Shown piece by piece: positions 7,499 through 14,942 of a DNA stretch of 14,942 nt. A program made the translations under genes and the position numbers. The DNA is from an uncultured Prevotella sp. (GTDB lineage Bacteria; Bacteroidota; Bacteroidia; Bacteroidales; Bacteroidaceae), in NCBI GenBank assembly GCA_900543155.1, contig UQQN01000060.1, positions 1-14,942 of the forward strand, in the 5' to 3' direction. A model generated the notes under the pieces. The model saw only the letters and a list, made by a program, of their open reading frames with translations, had not been told where the DNA came from and made no database searches. How positions within the stretch are numbered: position 1 is the first letter of the stretch; each line of letters opens with the position of its first letter.

Positions 7499-8455
7499 CT
7501 ACTTTTCCTCCTCGTTTTTCATCCCTACGCAGTCTTGCACAAAATAGCGGGGGCGGCGTTTAACTTCCGTGTAGATTTTACCTACATATTCCCCAATAAT
7601 GCCACAAGCTAACAGAATGGCACCGCCAATAAACCAAATGCTGACGAGTTGCGACGTCCAACCTGCTATGGCACGGCCTTCGGCATACGACACCACCCCA
7701 TAGACTATGGCGCAGAAGGAAATGCCCATAAATAGCAAACCTAAAAAAGTGATGTATTGCAGTGGGCGCACCGAAAACGATGTGATGCCGTCGAAGGCTA
7801 AACCCAACATGCGGCGAAGCGGATATTTTGACTCACCTGCTAAGCGCTCGCTACGGTCGTAATACACCATGGCGGTGTTGAACCCTAAAGTGGTTACCAT
7901 GCCACGTAGAAAAAGATTGCGTTCGGGATAGCTCAACAAGGCTTGCATGGCACGACGGCTCATCAGCCTAAAGTCGGCATGGTTATAAACCACCTCACTA
8001 CCCATGCTGCGCATCAGCCTATAAAAACCCTGTGCTGTGCAGCGTTTAAACCATGTGTCGGTTTGGCGTTGGCGGCGCACACCATACACCACGTCGATGC
8101 CTTTGAGGTAATAGTCCACCATCTCGCCAATCACCTCTACATCATCTTGTAAATCGGCATCAATGCTTATGGCAGCATCGCTGTGTGCGGCAGCCCATTC
8201 AAGTCCTGCCCAAAGCGCTTGTTGGTGTCCCACGTTGTGTGCCAACTTTATGCCCTTGACGCAAGGGTGCTGTGCTGCGTGTTGCGTAATGAGAGCCCAG
8301 GTGCGGTCGGAACTGCCATCGTCTACATAGAGAATTTGTCCCAAGCTGATGCGCTGCGAGTTCTGCAAGCGGTTGAGCACGGCAGTGAGGCGGGCAGTGG
8401 TTTGGGGCAACACCGCCTCCTCGTTAAAACAGGGTACTATGAGGGTGAGTTTCAT
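7499..8455 (-). CDS. GT2 polyprenyl-phosphate glycosyltransferase, GtrB/DPM1-like
   Basis: A 318-residue inner-membrane enzyme expected to move a sugar from a nucleotide sugar to undecaprenyl phosphate on the cytoplasmic side. Seen: the GT-A fold opening LIVPCFNEE (5-13), YVDDGSSD (43-50), SIDADLQDD (97-105), which holds the metal-binding DxD, and the GESKYPLRRM loop (207-216) typical of DPM/GtrB/ArnC relatives. Two C-terminal membrane helices lie at about 233-255 and 267-290, followed by a basic tail. The start overlaps the stop of the GtrA-like gene by four bases (ATGA), so the two are translationally coupled. The sugar cannot be read from sequence: glucose, mannose and aminoarabinose enzymes share this layout. 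It is the last gene of the three-gene minus-strand cluster. Confidence 0.93.
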   Translation of the reverse strand: MKLTLIVPCFNEEAVLPQTTARLTAVLNRLQNSQRISLGQILYVDDGSSDRTWALITQHAAQHPCVKGIKLAHNVGHQQALWAGLEWAAAHSDAAISIDADLQDDVEVIGEMVDYYLKGIDVVYGVRRQRQTDTWFKRCTAQGFYRLMRSMGSEVVYNHADFRLMSRRAMQALLSYPERNLFLRGMVTTLGFNTAMVYYDRSERLAGESKYPLRRMLGLAFDGITSFSVRPLQYITFLGLLFMGISFCAIVYGVVSYAEGRAIAGWTSQLVSIWFIGGAILLACGIIGEYVGKIYTEVKRRPRYFVQDCVGMKNEEEK

Positions 8456-8823
8456 TTTCTTTTAAATACGAATCGGACTAACAAAAAGTTTATGGGTACG
8501 GCTATGCAGAGTACGGGGAGTGGGGCGTATACTTTGGGCACGCCGAGCCACAAAAAGGTGTGTAGCAACCCAAGGTGCAGTAAATAGTTCACCGCATGTG
8601 CGCCACCCATGCCCATAAATCTTTGCCATGAGGGGGCTGCACGAAAGGTAAACCATGCTGTGAGGTAAAAGTTGGCTATGAAGCTAAGCACGTAGGCTAT
8701 GCTATAGGCAAAGTCTACTTGCATCCAACCTTGCATAAGCAGATAGAGCCCGTAGTGAAGCATGGTGGCAAATACGCCTACCAAAACAAAGCGAAGGGCT
8801 TCGCCCGTGATGGGGTGTTTCAT
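8452..8823 (-). CDS. GtrA-family small membrane protein (probable lipid-linked sugar flippase)
   Basis: A 123-residue integral membrane protein. Four hydrophobic segments are visible at about 9-28, 38-58, 76-94 and 99-118, and the protein ends in basic FKRK. The opening EALRFVLVGVFATMLHYGLY and the central YVLSFIANFYLTAWFTF match the GtrA family (start of helix 1, and N-F-x-x-x-x-x-F-T-F in helix 2). In phage and chromosomal Gtr systems GtrA is thought to flip undecaprenyl-phosphate-linked sugar across the inner membrane. The gene lies between the GT-C gene (81-base gap) and the GT2 gene (4-base overlap), which is the setting expected for that role. Length is normal for the family. Confidence 0.9.
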   Translation of the reverse strand: MKHPITGEALRFVLVGVFATMLHYGLYLLMQGWMQVDFAYSIAYVLSFIANFYLTAWFTFRAAPSWQRFMGMGGAHAVNYLLHLGLLHTFLWLGVPKVYAPLPVLCIAVPINFLLVRFVFKRK

Positions 8824-8904
8824 TATGGCAGATTTTTGCGTGAGGGTGAATCAGAGATTTTTAGAAAATTAATGCCTTTAGAAGCTCCTTTTTTAACCTC
8901 GTCA

Positions 8905-10632
8905 TTACGCTTTGGTAAAGCGGTAGAGCTTCAGCATTTTGTGGTCGTCGCAACTTTTGTGGTCGAAGTCTTTTACCAATTCTGTGCGATAATGAGGGTA
9001 ACGCGTGTGGAATGCCTCAATCTCGTCGTTGCCTACAATGAGCAACCCGTGTGTGGGCATAAAAGCCTCGAAAGGTACTACGCGGTCGCCCAAATAGAAG
9101 TTGATGGTAAAGGGGTGGAGTGGGTTGCCAGGGTTAACATCGGTGCGGAAGGAGTAAATACGCCCTGTGGGTTGTTGCGTCTCGATATACGTAGCCAAGG
9201 GTTTGTCGCTCTTTACATTGAGTATGGGTGGTTGATACACGCCATCTAAGGTAAAAAACAGACAGAAAATTAGGGTGAACGTGGTGGCAAGGGGACGTGT
9301 GTGACGATGCTTGACAAAGAGCCATACTGCCACAAGGGGTATAGCCCAAATTACGCTCCCAATACCTTCTGTACGCAGTGCATTGAGCATGGCGATGTTT
9401 TGTGCTGCATGTTTACCATGTGCCACGATGCTGTCGGGAATCAGTCCCATGCGCACCACCACATAGGTGAGTGTGAGCAAAGTGGTGAGGGTGGCTAAGG
9501 TCCAACCAAAGGCTACGAGTACACGGAGATGACGGTGGCGCAACCATAGCAGAAACTCTGCCACAAAGTATGCCACAAAGGGATAAACGGGCAACAAATA
9601 TACGCTGCGTTTGCTCTTGGGTATGCAATAGAACACAAAGATGATGGCGAAACTCAGCAATGAAAACAAACGCGCGTCGTCCATGTCTTTTACATACGTT
9701 TTCAAGCGTGTCCACCATTGATTGGGAGTGCCAAACTTAGTGCAAAGTTGTTTCCAATCTGCCACAAAGAGTGCCATAAGTGCCAATAAAGTGTAGGGCA
9801 CAAAGCCTGTGAGAAGGGTCATCACGTTGTAGGGCCAAGGGTTCTCGTGGCTGGCATAGCTCATTTTGCCAAGCAAGCGCAACACGTTCTCTTCGTACAC
9901 AAGGTCAAGAAAACGCTGTCCGCCTTGTTCGTAGGCTGCTACATACCACACTGTGGGCAATGCCAAACAGAGCACGCCCACGACTGCCAAGCGCCACAGC
10001 ACGTTGAGAAATCCTTTTTGGCGTACCCATCCAAAAACTGCCACGACTAAGCAGGGTAGGGAAGCGCCTACGGGGCCTTTGCTAAGGAAGGCTCCACTTA
10101 AGCACAGAATGGCACCCCATGGACCTTCTTTGAGATTAAACTTCATGCCACGCTCCATCCAGCCATAAAGCAAATAGAGCGAAAGCACCATCATGCACGT
10201 CAAAACCATGTCGACACGGCAAGCTACGGCGGCACGATGTACCTCGAAATTGCTCAGTGTGACGAGTGCCATAATGAGGGCTAATGCCGTGCCACGGCGT
10301 TTGTTATAGAAACTGAAACCAGCTATGACCATGATGGTGGCAGCAATGGCAGACGGCATGCGAGCGGTATATTCGGTAACATGGCCCAAGGGCAAGGAAC
10401 ATAGTGCAGCTAACCAGTGAAAGAAGGGAGGTTTATATGCCATGTCTACGCCATTGTTTACGGGCAACACCCAATTGCCATCTTGCAACATAGAGAGTGC
10501 TACAACAGCCTCGCGGGGCTCGCCACGCGTGTTGAAGAGTGTATTGCCTAAAAACAAAAAGAGCGTGACAATGCACAGGGCTAAAAGCATCCATGCGATG
10601 CGTGAGGATTGGGTTTTAGCAATTTGAATCAT
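8905..10632 (-). CDS. GT-C glycosyltransferase of the ArnT/PMT (GT39/GT83) type
   Basis: A 575-residue multi-spanning inner-membrane enzyme that should use a polyprenyl-linked sugar on the periplasmic side to modify an acceptor such as lipid A, O antigen or protein. Seen: a first membrane helix (12-30), then the periplasmic loop TRGEPREAVVALSM (35-48), which corresponds to the catalytic-loop region of ArnT, GNWVLPVNNG (52-61) and YKPPFFHWLAAL (66-77), the conserved K-P-P-x-x-x-W. About ten further hydrophobic stretches follow, then a soluble C-terminal part from about 455. ArnT itself usually has D/E-rich WEPDE here; this protein has GEPREA, so specificity for aminoarabinose should not be assumed. 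It leads a cluster with the GtrA-like and GT2 genes. The ATG at 10632 fits the promoter upstream. Confidence 0.9.
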   Translation of the reverse strand: MIQIAKTQSSRIAWMLLALCIVTLFLFLGNTLFNTRGEPREAVVALSMLQDGNWVLPVNNGVDMAYKPPFFHWLAALCSLPLGHVTEYTARMPSAIAATIMVIAGFSFYNKRRGTALALIMALVTLSNFEVHRAAVACRVDMVLTCMMVLSLYLLYGWMERGMKFNLKEGPWGAILCLSGAFLSKGPVGASLPCLVVAVFGWVRQKGFLNVLWRLAVVGVLCLALPTVWYVAAYEQGGQRFLDLVYEENVLRLLGKMSYASHENPWPYNVMTLLTGFVPYTLLALMALFVADWKQLCTKFGTPNQWWTRLKTYVKDMDDARLFSLLSFAIIFVFYCIPKSKRSVYLLPVYPFVAYFVAEFLLWLRHRHLRVLVAFGWTLATLTTLLTLTYVVVRMGLIPDSIVAHGKHAAQNIAMLNALRTEGIGSVIWAIPLVAVWLFVKHRHTRPLATTFTLIFCLFFTLDGVYQPPILNVKSDKPLATYIETQQPTGRIYSFRTDVNPGNPLHPFTINFYLGDRVVPFEAFMPTHGLLIVGNDEIEAFHTRYPHYRTELVKDFDHKSCDDHKMLKLYRFTKA

Positions 10633-10655
10633 TGTGTTTTTTTATTTTCGACAGT

Positions 10656-10686
10656 CAAAGTTAATGCCTTGTGCGCAAGGCACAAA
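10656..10686 (-). promoter_or_regulatory. Promoter of the three-gene glycosylation cluster
   Basis: On the minus strand TTTG (10683-10686), 19 bp, TAACTTTG (10656-10663) is a full match to the Bacteroidetes promoter. The leader before the ATG at 10632 would be only about 15-20 bases. Confidence 0.78.
10665..10682. promoter_or_regulatory. Perfect palindrome filling the promoter spacer (operator candidate)
   Basis: TGCCTTG-TGCG-CAAGGCA has 7-bp arms with a 4-base centre and occupies 18 of the 19 bases between the -33 and -7 boxes of the GT-C promoter. GC-rich symmetry at this exact place in an AT-rich intergenic region suggests a regulator binding site (inference). It lies upstream of the start site, so it is not an RNA hairpin of this transcript. 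Confidence 0.6.
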
Positions 10687-10850
10687 ATAAAATGCCTATT
10701 TTTTTAATAATTGGTTAAAAGGGGACGCTTATGTGTGCTTTTTTCGTATTTGTTGTTCTGTTTTACGTAAATAATGGGTGTTTGGTGGAACAAAATGTTT
10801 GGCGGAATAGGGGGGCAAGGTTTCGGTGTAAGAATTAAGCTATAAACAAA
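10687..10850. other. Intergenic spacer between the GT-C promoter and the pnp terminator
   Basis: No gene, RNA or clear repeat is visible. The sequence is AT-rich near 10690-10760, then G-rich on the plus strand around 10785-10825. Confidence 0.5.
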
Positions 10851-10891
10851 GAAATCCCCTTGTCACCTCAATGGGGGTGCAAGGGGATTTC
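10851..10891 (-). terminator. Rho-independent terminator of pnp
   Basis: GAAATCCCCTTG (10851-10862) pairs with CAAGGGGATTTC (10880-10891) over 12 bp. An inner CACC/GGTG pairing is separated by one bulge. On the minus strand the hairpin is followed by TTTGTTTAT. It lies about 75 bases after the pnp stop. Confidence 0.85.
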
Positions 10892-10966
10892 AAGCATCTA
10901 TGGCTTTCTTTCATTCAATTTTCGAAAGGGAGTGTAGCCTATGCATTCACACTTGTGGTGTGTGCA

Positions 10967-13186
10967 TTAGTCGTTGTTGCGAGGACGACGTGCGGGACGA
11001 CCTTCGCCACCTTCGCGACGAGGACGACGTGCAGGGCGTTCTTCGTAACCTTCGGGCTTCTCTTCGAGTACGCGGTGTGAAAGACGGAACTTGCCTGTTT
11101 TTTCGTCGATTTCGAGGAGTTTTACTGCGATGGTATCACCTTCTTTGATGCCAGCCTCTTCGACAGACTCAAGGCGCTTCCATGCAATTTCTGAGATGTG
11201 AAGCAAGCCTTCCTTACCCGGCATAAATTCTACGAAGCAGCCGTAGGGCATGATGCTAACTACCTTGGCTTCGTAAACTTCGCCAACCTCGGGGATTGCA
11301 ACGATGGCACGAATCTTAGCTACGGCAGCATCGATGCTGGCTTTGTTAGGACCAGAAACTTGGATCTTGCCTACGCCGTCTTCTTCTTCGATGGTGATGG
11401 TTGCACCAGTTTCCTCCTGCATACCCTGAATGATTTTTCCGCCGGGGCCAATAACAGCACCGATGAATTCTTTGGGAATTTCAAAGGCTTCGATGCGGGG
11501 AACGTGGGGCTTGAGTTCGGCACGGGGAGCGGGCATAGTTTCGAGAATCTTGCCCAAGATGTGCTCACGAGCTTGCTTAGCTTGTGCAAGTGCCTTTTCA
11601 AGGATTTCGTATGAAAGACCATCGCACTTAATATCCATTTGGGTTGCAGTAAGACCCTTGGCTGTACCAGTGGTCTTGAAGTCCATATCGCCCAAGTGGT
11701 CTTCGTCGCCGAGGATGTCTGAGAGCACAGCATACTTCTCTTCATCAGGGTTCTTGATAAGCCCCATGGCAATACCGCTTACAGGAGCCTTGATGGGTAC
11801 ACCAGCATCCATGAGGGCGAGTGTACCAGCACATACGGTAGCCATTGACGATGAACCGTTAGATTCGAGAATGTCGCTCACTACACGTACGGTGTAAGGA
11901 TAGTCTGCAGGAATTTGACCCTTCAATGCACGCCATGCCAAGTGACCATGACCAATTTCGCGACGGCCTACGCCACGTTGTGCTTTGGCTTCGCCTGTTG
12001 AGAAGGGAGGAAAGTTATAGTGAAGGAGGAAGCGCATGTAACTCTTGTCGAGTACATCGTCAACCATCTTTTCGTCGAGCTTAGTGCCGAGAGTGGCAGT
12101 AGCCAAAGCCTGCGTTTCGCCACGTGTAAAGATGGCTGAACCGTGAGGCATGGGAAGGGGAGAAACCTCGCACCAAATGGGGCGGATGTCGGTAGTTTTA
12201 CGACCATCGAGACGCTTGCCCTCATCGAGGATGCAACGACGCATGGCATCGCGCTCTACATCGTGATAGTAGCGGTCTACCAAAGAATTCTTCTCTTCGA
12301 GTTCGTCGGCTGAGAGCTCGGGGTGAGCAGCAGCATAGCGTTCTTTAAAGTCTTCGCGGATTTTGGTGAAGGCTTCTTCGCGCTGGTGCTTGTCGTGGTC
12401 ACCTGCTTCAGCAATGGCATAAGCGGGCTGATAGCACTCGTCTTTTACCTGCTGACGGAGTTCTTCGTCGTTTACCTCGTCGTCGTACTCACGCTTTACA
12501 TCGGTACCGAGTTCCTTAGAGAGTTCTTTCTGGAGTTGGCACATGGGTTTGATAGCTTCGTGAGCCACCTTGAGGGCTTCGAGCAATGCGCTTTCAGGAA
12601 CCTCGTCCATTTCGCCTTCAACCATCATGATGTTGTCTTCAGTAGCACCTACCATGATGTCCATGTCAGCCTCTTTGAGTTGGTCGAAAGTGGGGTTAAC
12701 TACATATTCGTCATTGATGCGAGCTACGCGAACCTCAGAGATAGGACCTTCGAAGGGGATGTCGCTAGCAGCGAGTGCAGCAGAGGCAGCAAAACCTGCC
12801 AAAGCATCGGGCATGTCAACGCCATCGGCTGAGAAGAGCGTGATGTTAACGTACACCTCGCAGTGGTAGTCAGAAGGGAAGAGGGGGCGGAGAGCACGGT
12901 CAACAAGACGTGAGGTAAGAATTTCGTAATCGCCAGCGCGACCTTCGCGCTTGGTGAAGCCACCGGGGAAACGTCCGGCTGCGCTGTATTTTTCTTTGTA
13001 ATCGCACTGGAGGGGCATAAAGTCTGTGCCGGGCTGAGCCGTCTTTGCAGCACAAACGGTGGCCAAAAGCATGGTATTGTTCATGCGCAACATAACTGCG
13101 CCGTCAGCTTGCTTGGCCAATTTTCCAGTTTCGATGCTGATGGTGCGTCCATCGGGCAACGAAACGGTTTTGGTTATCACGTTCAT
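10967..13186 (-). CDS. pnp: Polyribonucleotide nucleotidyltransferase (PNPase)
   Basis: A 739-residue cytoplasmic 3'-5' phosphorolytic exoribonuclease that degrades RNA and forms a trimer. Domains seen: RNase PH-like 1 (about 1-150, with GGFTKREGRAGD at 75-86), the helical linker (150-320), RNase PH-like 2 (about 320-550) with SNGSSSMAT (442-450) and GDEDHLGDMDFK (493-504), whose D494 and D500 correspond to the metal-binding aspartates, KH (565-625, loop IGPGGK) and S1 (632-707, YGCFVEF). The tail 711-739 is arginine-rich, with two RPARRPR blocks. The frame is open 20 codons further upstream to a TTG at 13246, but that lies above the -7 box at 13235-13242. The ATG at 13186 followed by MNVITKTVSLPDGR is therefore the start. 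It appears monocistronic, with its own promoter and terminator. Confidence 0.97.
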   Translation of the reverse strand: MNVITKTVSLPDGRTISIETGKLAKQADGAVMLRMNNTMLLATVCAAKTAQPGTDFMPLQCDYKEKYSAAGRFPGGFTKREGRAGDYEILTSRLVDRALRPLFPSDYHCEVYVNITLFSADGVDMPDALAGFAASAALAASDIPFEGPISEVRVARINDEYVVNPTFDQLKEADMDIMVGATEDNIMMVEGEMDEVPESALLEALKVAHEAIKPMCQLQKELSKELGTDVKREYDDEVNDEELRQQVKDECYQPAYAIAEAGDHDKHQREEAFTKIREDFKERYAAAHPELSADELEEKNSLVDRYYHDVERDAMRRCILDEGKRLDGRKTTDIRPIWCEVSPLPMPHGSAIFTRGETQALATATLGTKLDEKMVDDVLDKSYMRFLLHYNFPPFSTGEAKAQRGVGRREIGHGHLAWRALKGQIPADYPYTVRVVSDILESNGSSSMATVCAGTLALMDAGVPIKAPVSGIAMGLIKNPDEEKYAVLSDILGDEDHLGDMDFKTTGTAKGLTATQMDIKCDGLSYEILEKALAQAKQAREHILGKILETMPAPRAELKPHVPRIEAFEIPKEFIGAVIGPGGKIIQGMQEETGATITIEEEDGVGKIQVSGPNKASIDAAVAKIRAIVAIPEVGEVYEAKVVSIMPYGCFVEFMPGKEGLLHISEIAWKRLESVEEAGIKEGDTIAVKLLEIDEKTGKFRLSHRVLEEKPEGYEERPARRPRREGGEGRPARRPRNND

Positions 13187-13234
13187 CTGATTATTGTTAT
13201 TGTGAATATTTTTTATTACCGTATAATAAACACG

Positions 13235-13242
13235 CAAAAATA
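13235..13242 (-). promoter_or_regulatory. -7 box of the pnp promoter
   Basis: TATTTTTG on the minus strand fits TAnnTTTG. The start site would be near 13228, about 40 bases before the ATG at 13186. No clear TTTG lies 19-21 bp upstream. The position rules out the longer TTG-initiated form of PNPase from this promoter. Confidence 0.6.
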
Positions 13243-13388
13243 GCAATTTAATTCGGCTTGTGACGTGCTATGTGCCGACTTTTTTGTTTGAAATAGAGAA
13301 AAAGTCTTGAAAACGTGTGTATTTGTATTTTTTTATGATTAAAACATGAGTTTCAAGAGGAGAAGTCGCTTTTTGTGGTGCAAAAAAA

Positions 13389-13419
13389 AATCCCCACTTG
13401 CCATGTGCAAATGGGGATT
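13389..13419 (-). terminator. Rho-independent terminator of the secreted-protein gene
   Basis: On the minus strand AATCCCCA and TGGGGATT (13412-13419, 13389-13396) form an 8-bp stem, extended by three more pairs past one mismatch. The stem is followed by a run of nine T in total (complement of 13382-13390). It lies about 40 bases after the stop at 13461 and before the pnp promoter, so it separates the two genes. Confidence 0.88.
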
Positions 13420-13460
13420 ATTAAATTTGTTTATCACTTCCTTATAAAGGAGTGTATTGC

Positions 13461-14882
13461 TTACTTAATCACCTTCTTACCATTGATGATGTAAACGCCC
13501 TTAACAGCATTGTTCACCTTGCGACCATCGATGGTGTAGATAGTTTGCTTTGCGTTGCCAGCAACCATAGCGTTCTGGATGCCAGTAGTGATACCATTGA
13601 GAGAGTAGAGGTAGCACTCCTTGCTAGCAGTTTCGAGTGTACCATTGTAGTTCATCAACTTGCCACAAACAATCACTTCGTCGCCCACCTTGATGTTAGT
13701 CTTGTTTTCGTCGTCATACTTCTTGTTGTCCAAGTAGTAAACACCATAGCAGAGGAAAGAATAGGGAGTCTTGCCATCTTCAGAGATAGAGAACTGAGCC
13801 GTACCGAATTCAGTGCTGTAGGCGTGGGTTACGCTTGAGACGATACCCTTGATGTAAACATCAGCTTCAGTCTTTGTGTCTTTGTCGAGTTTGCTTGCAG
13901 CTTCAATGGCAGCAACAGCATTGTAGGGATCTTCCAAAGTACCCTTACCCTTAGCTTCGGGAGCGGGGACAATAACCTCAGAATCAGTTTTGCCGTTCAA
14001 AGAGTAGAGGTAAGCCTTGCCTTGAGCAGTTTCGTAGGTTGAATTGCCGTTCTTGTCAACGTAGTTCATGATTTTACCGCAAACAATAACATCATCACCA
14101 ACCTTTACGTTTACCTTACCATCTGCATACTTTTCATTTTTGAGGTAGAGGGCACGCCATACGAGGAACTGACCTTCGGTAGTTCCGTCAACAGAGATGC
14201 AGAATGAACCATTGCCGAATGCAGTGTTGTAAGCTTCTCTAACTTCAGAAACCTTACCCTTGATGTAGTAATCAGTGTCTGTCATTTTGCCCTTTTCCAA
14301 ACTTGCAGCTAAATTGTTAGCTGCTACAGCGTCAAAAGGATTTTCGAGTGAACCATTACCAGTACCCTGTGAAGGAGTGGGGTCTACAGGGTTGGGAGTA
14401 GGATCTACTACATCGCCACCACCTTCGCCGTAAGTTACTACGATAGTGTTCACTTTACTTGTTTCAGTAGGAGTGAATACTACAGAATTGGTGCTACCAG
14501 TCCAGGCCTTTTTTTCGAGTGAACCTTTGTCAGCATTAAACTTAATGGTATAACCATTAAATTCAATAGAAGTGATGTTCTTGCCTTGGGGGGCAGTAAT
14601 GGTCATCGTTGCATTTTTGTAAATGCGGAGTTCAATGGGGAAACCCTTAGCTTCGCTTCCTGTAAAAATTTTAGCTTTTTCGTCCTCACCTGAGAAAGCT
14701 ACAGAAACATTTTTGTTGGTAAAGGTCATACCGACAACGTTAACACCTGTAGAAGCTTCGGTAGAGGGAGTAACAGCAGGTGTGAGTGTTTGGGGGGCAG
14801 TGAAGTCGAACTTTGCCTCGTCAGCAAAAGCTGAAGTCAAAGCGACAACGAATGTAAACAATGAAAGTAAAATCTTCTTCAT
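13461..14882 (-). CDS. Secreted protein with two probable OB-fold repeats and a C-terminal sorting-like tail
   Basis: A 473-residue exported protein of unknown function. Seen: signal peptide MKKILLSLFTFVVALTSAFA, cleavage likely after A20; an N-terminal beta-rich domain (about 21-153) with FPIELRIYKNATMTITAP (81-98) and a WTGS turn (127-130), a module I associate with Prevotella surface proteins; a Pro-rich linker (160-172); two related domains, 175-298 and 313-430. Both open with a G-x-G-[ST]-L-E-[ND]-P motif and share [DV]YYIKG or VYIKG, VGD[DE]VIVCGK[IL]MNY and YLYSLNG. The last part, TIYTIDGRKV and KGVYIINGKKVIK (448-457, 461-473), resembles type IX secretion or related C-terminal sorting tails. 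The OB-fold call rests on pattern (strand order and the VxGxV core), not on a search. It has its own terminator. The start at 14882 fits the signal peptide; no clear -7 box is visible. Confidence 0.85.
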   Translation of the reverse strand: MKKILLSLFTFVVALTSAFADEAKFDFTAPQTLTPAVTPSTEASTGVNVVGMTFTNKNVSVAFSGEDEKAKIFTGSEAKGFPIELRIYKNATMTITAPQGKNITSIEFNGYTIKFNADKGSLEKKAWTGSTNSVVFTPTETSKVNTIVVTYGEGGGDVVDPTPNPVDPTPSQGTGNGSLENPFDAVAANNLAASLEKGKMTDTDYYIKGKVSEVREAYNTAFGNGSFCISVDGTTEGQFLVWRALYLKNEKYADGKVNVKVGDDVIVCGKIMNYVDKNGNSTYETAQGKAYLYSLNGKTDSEVIVPAPEAKGKGTLEDPYNAVAAIEAASKLDKDTKTEADVYIKGIVSSVTHAYSTEFGTAQFSISEDGKTPYSFLCYGVYYLDNKKYDDENKTNIKVGDEVIVCGKLMNYNGTLETASKECYLYSLNGITTGIQNAMVAGNAKQTIYTIDGRKVNNAVKGVYIINGKKVIK

Positions 14883-14894
14883 ACTCTTAACCTG

Positions 14895-14932
14895 TTGGCG
14901 GAATTAATTTAGTGCATACTTAATTCTGCCAA
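14895..14932. repeat. Inverted repeat just upstream of the secreted-protein gene
   Basis: TTGGCGGAATTA (14895-14906) and TAATTCTGCCAA (14921-14932) are inverted copies matching at 11 of 12 bases, with a 14-base gap. It ends 12 bases before the ATG at 14882, so it could be an operator, a leader hairpin, or the end of an upstream gene outside the window. No T-run follows on the minus strand. Confidence 0.6.
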
Positions 14933-14942
14933 TGGGCTTGTC

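Noticed and set aside
8905..10632. Calling the GT-C gene arnT and the cluster polymyxin resistance
   Set aside because: The catalytic-loop sequence differs from ArnT, and no aminoarabinose synthesis genes are in the window.
10941..10967. Hairpin ATGCA-CACAC / GTGTG-TGCAT at the pnp stop
   Set aside because: The arms need a two-base bulge and have no T-run. The stronger hairpin at 10851-10891 explains termination.
12323..12869. Long plus-strand reading frames opposite pnp
   Set aside because: They are antisense shadows of a conserved, well-recognised gene.
13305..13358. Inverted repeat TCTTGAAA / TTTCAAGA upstream of pnp
   Set aside because: The arms are only 8 bp with a 38-base gap in AT-rich DNA; chance is a fair explanation.

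Overview
The window looks like a chromosomal segment of a Bacteroidales bacterium, most likely Prevotella or a close relative. The evidence is a SusC/SusD outer-membrane pair, several promoters of the Bacteroidetes type (TTTG, 19-20 bp, TAnnTTTG), little or no Shine-Dalgarno sequence before the starts, and a secreted protein with a C-terminal sorting-like tail of the kind common in Prevotella. The genus is an inference from style, not from a marker gene.

Layout, left to right. (1) 1-657, minus: the N-terminal half of purD, cut by the window edge, with a clear promoter. (2) 720-1006: a spacer holding five 23-bp direct repeats (848-955) that end just upstream of the -7 box of the next gene. (3) 1007-2278, plus: an AAA+ ATPase with a C-terminal DUF4143/PD-(D/E)XK-like domain, apparently an accessory gene. 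Two overlapping hairpins follow it. (4) 2551-7398, plus: a promoter enclosed by an inverted repeat, then a SusC-like TonB-dependent transporter and a SusD-like lipoprotein. They end at a hairpin that can act as a terminator for both converging transcripts. (5) 7499-10632, minus: three genes read in the order GT-C (ArnT/PMT-like) glycosyltransferase, GtrA-like membrane protein, GT2 polyprenyl-phosphate glycosyltransferase. Their promoter carries a perfect palindrome between its two boxes. (6) 10967-13186, minus: pnp (polynucleotide phosphorylase), with its own promoter and terminator. (7) 13461-14882, minus: a secreted protein with two copies of a probable OB-fold domain and a sorting-like tail, with a strong terminator.

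How the genes fit together. SusC and SusD should form one outer-membrane importer for a glycan or other polymer. No degradative enzyme or dedicated regulator accompanies them here, so the substrate is unknown. The three glycosylation genes match the logic of Gtr-type systems: the GT2 enzyme loads a sugar on undecaprenyl phosphate, the GtrA-like protein helps flip it, and the GT-C enzyme transfers it to an acceptor on the outer face of the inner membrane. purD and pnp are housekeeping genes. The least ordinary signals are the repeat array beside the ATPase gene, the operator-like symmetries in the susC-like and GT-C promoters, and the duplicated-domain secreted protein.
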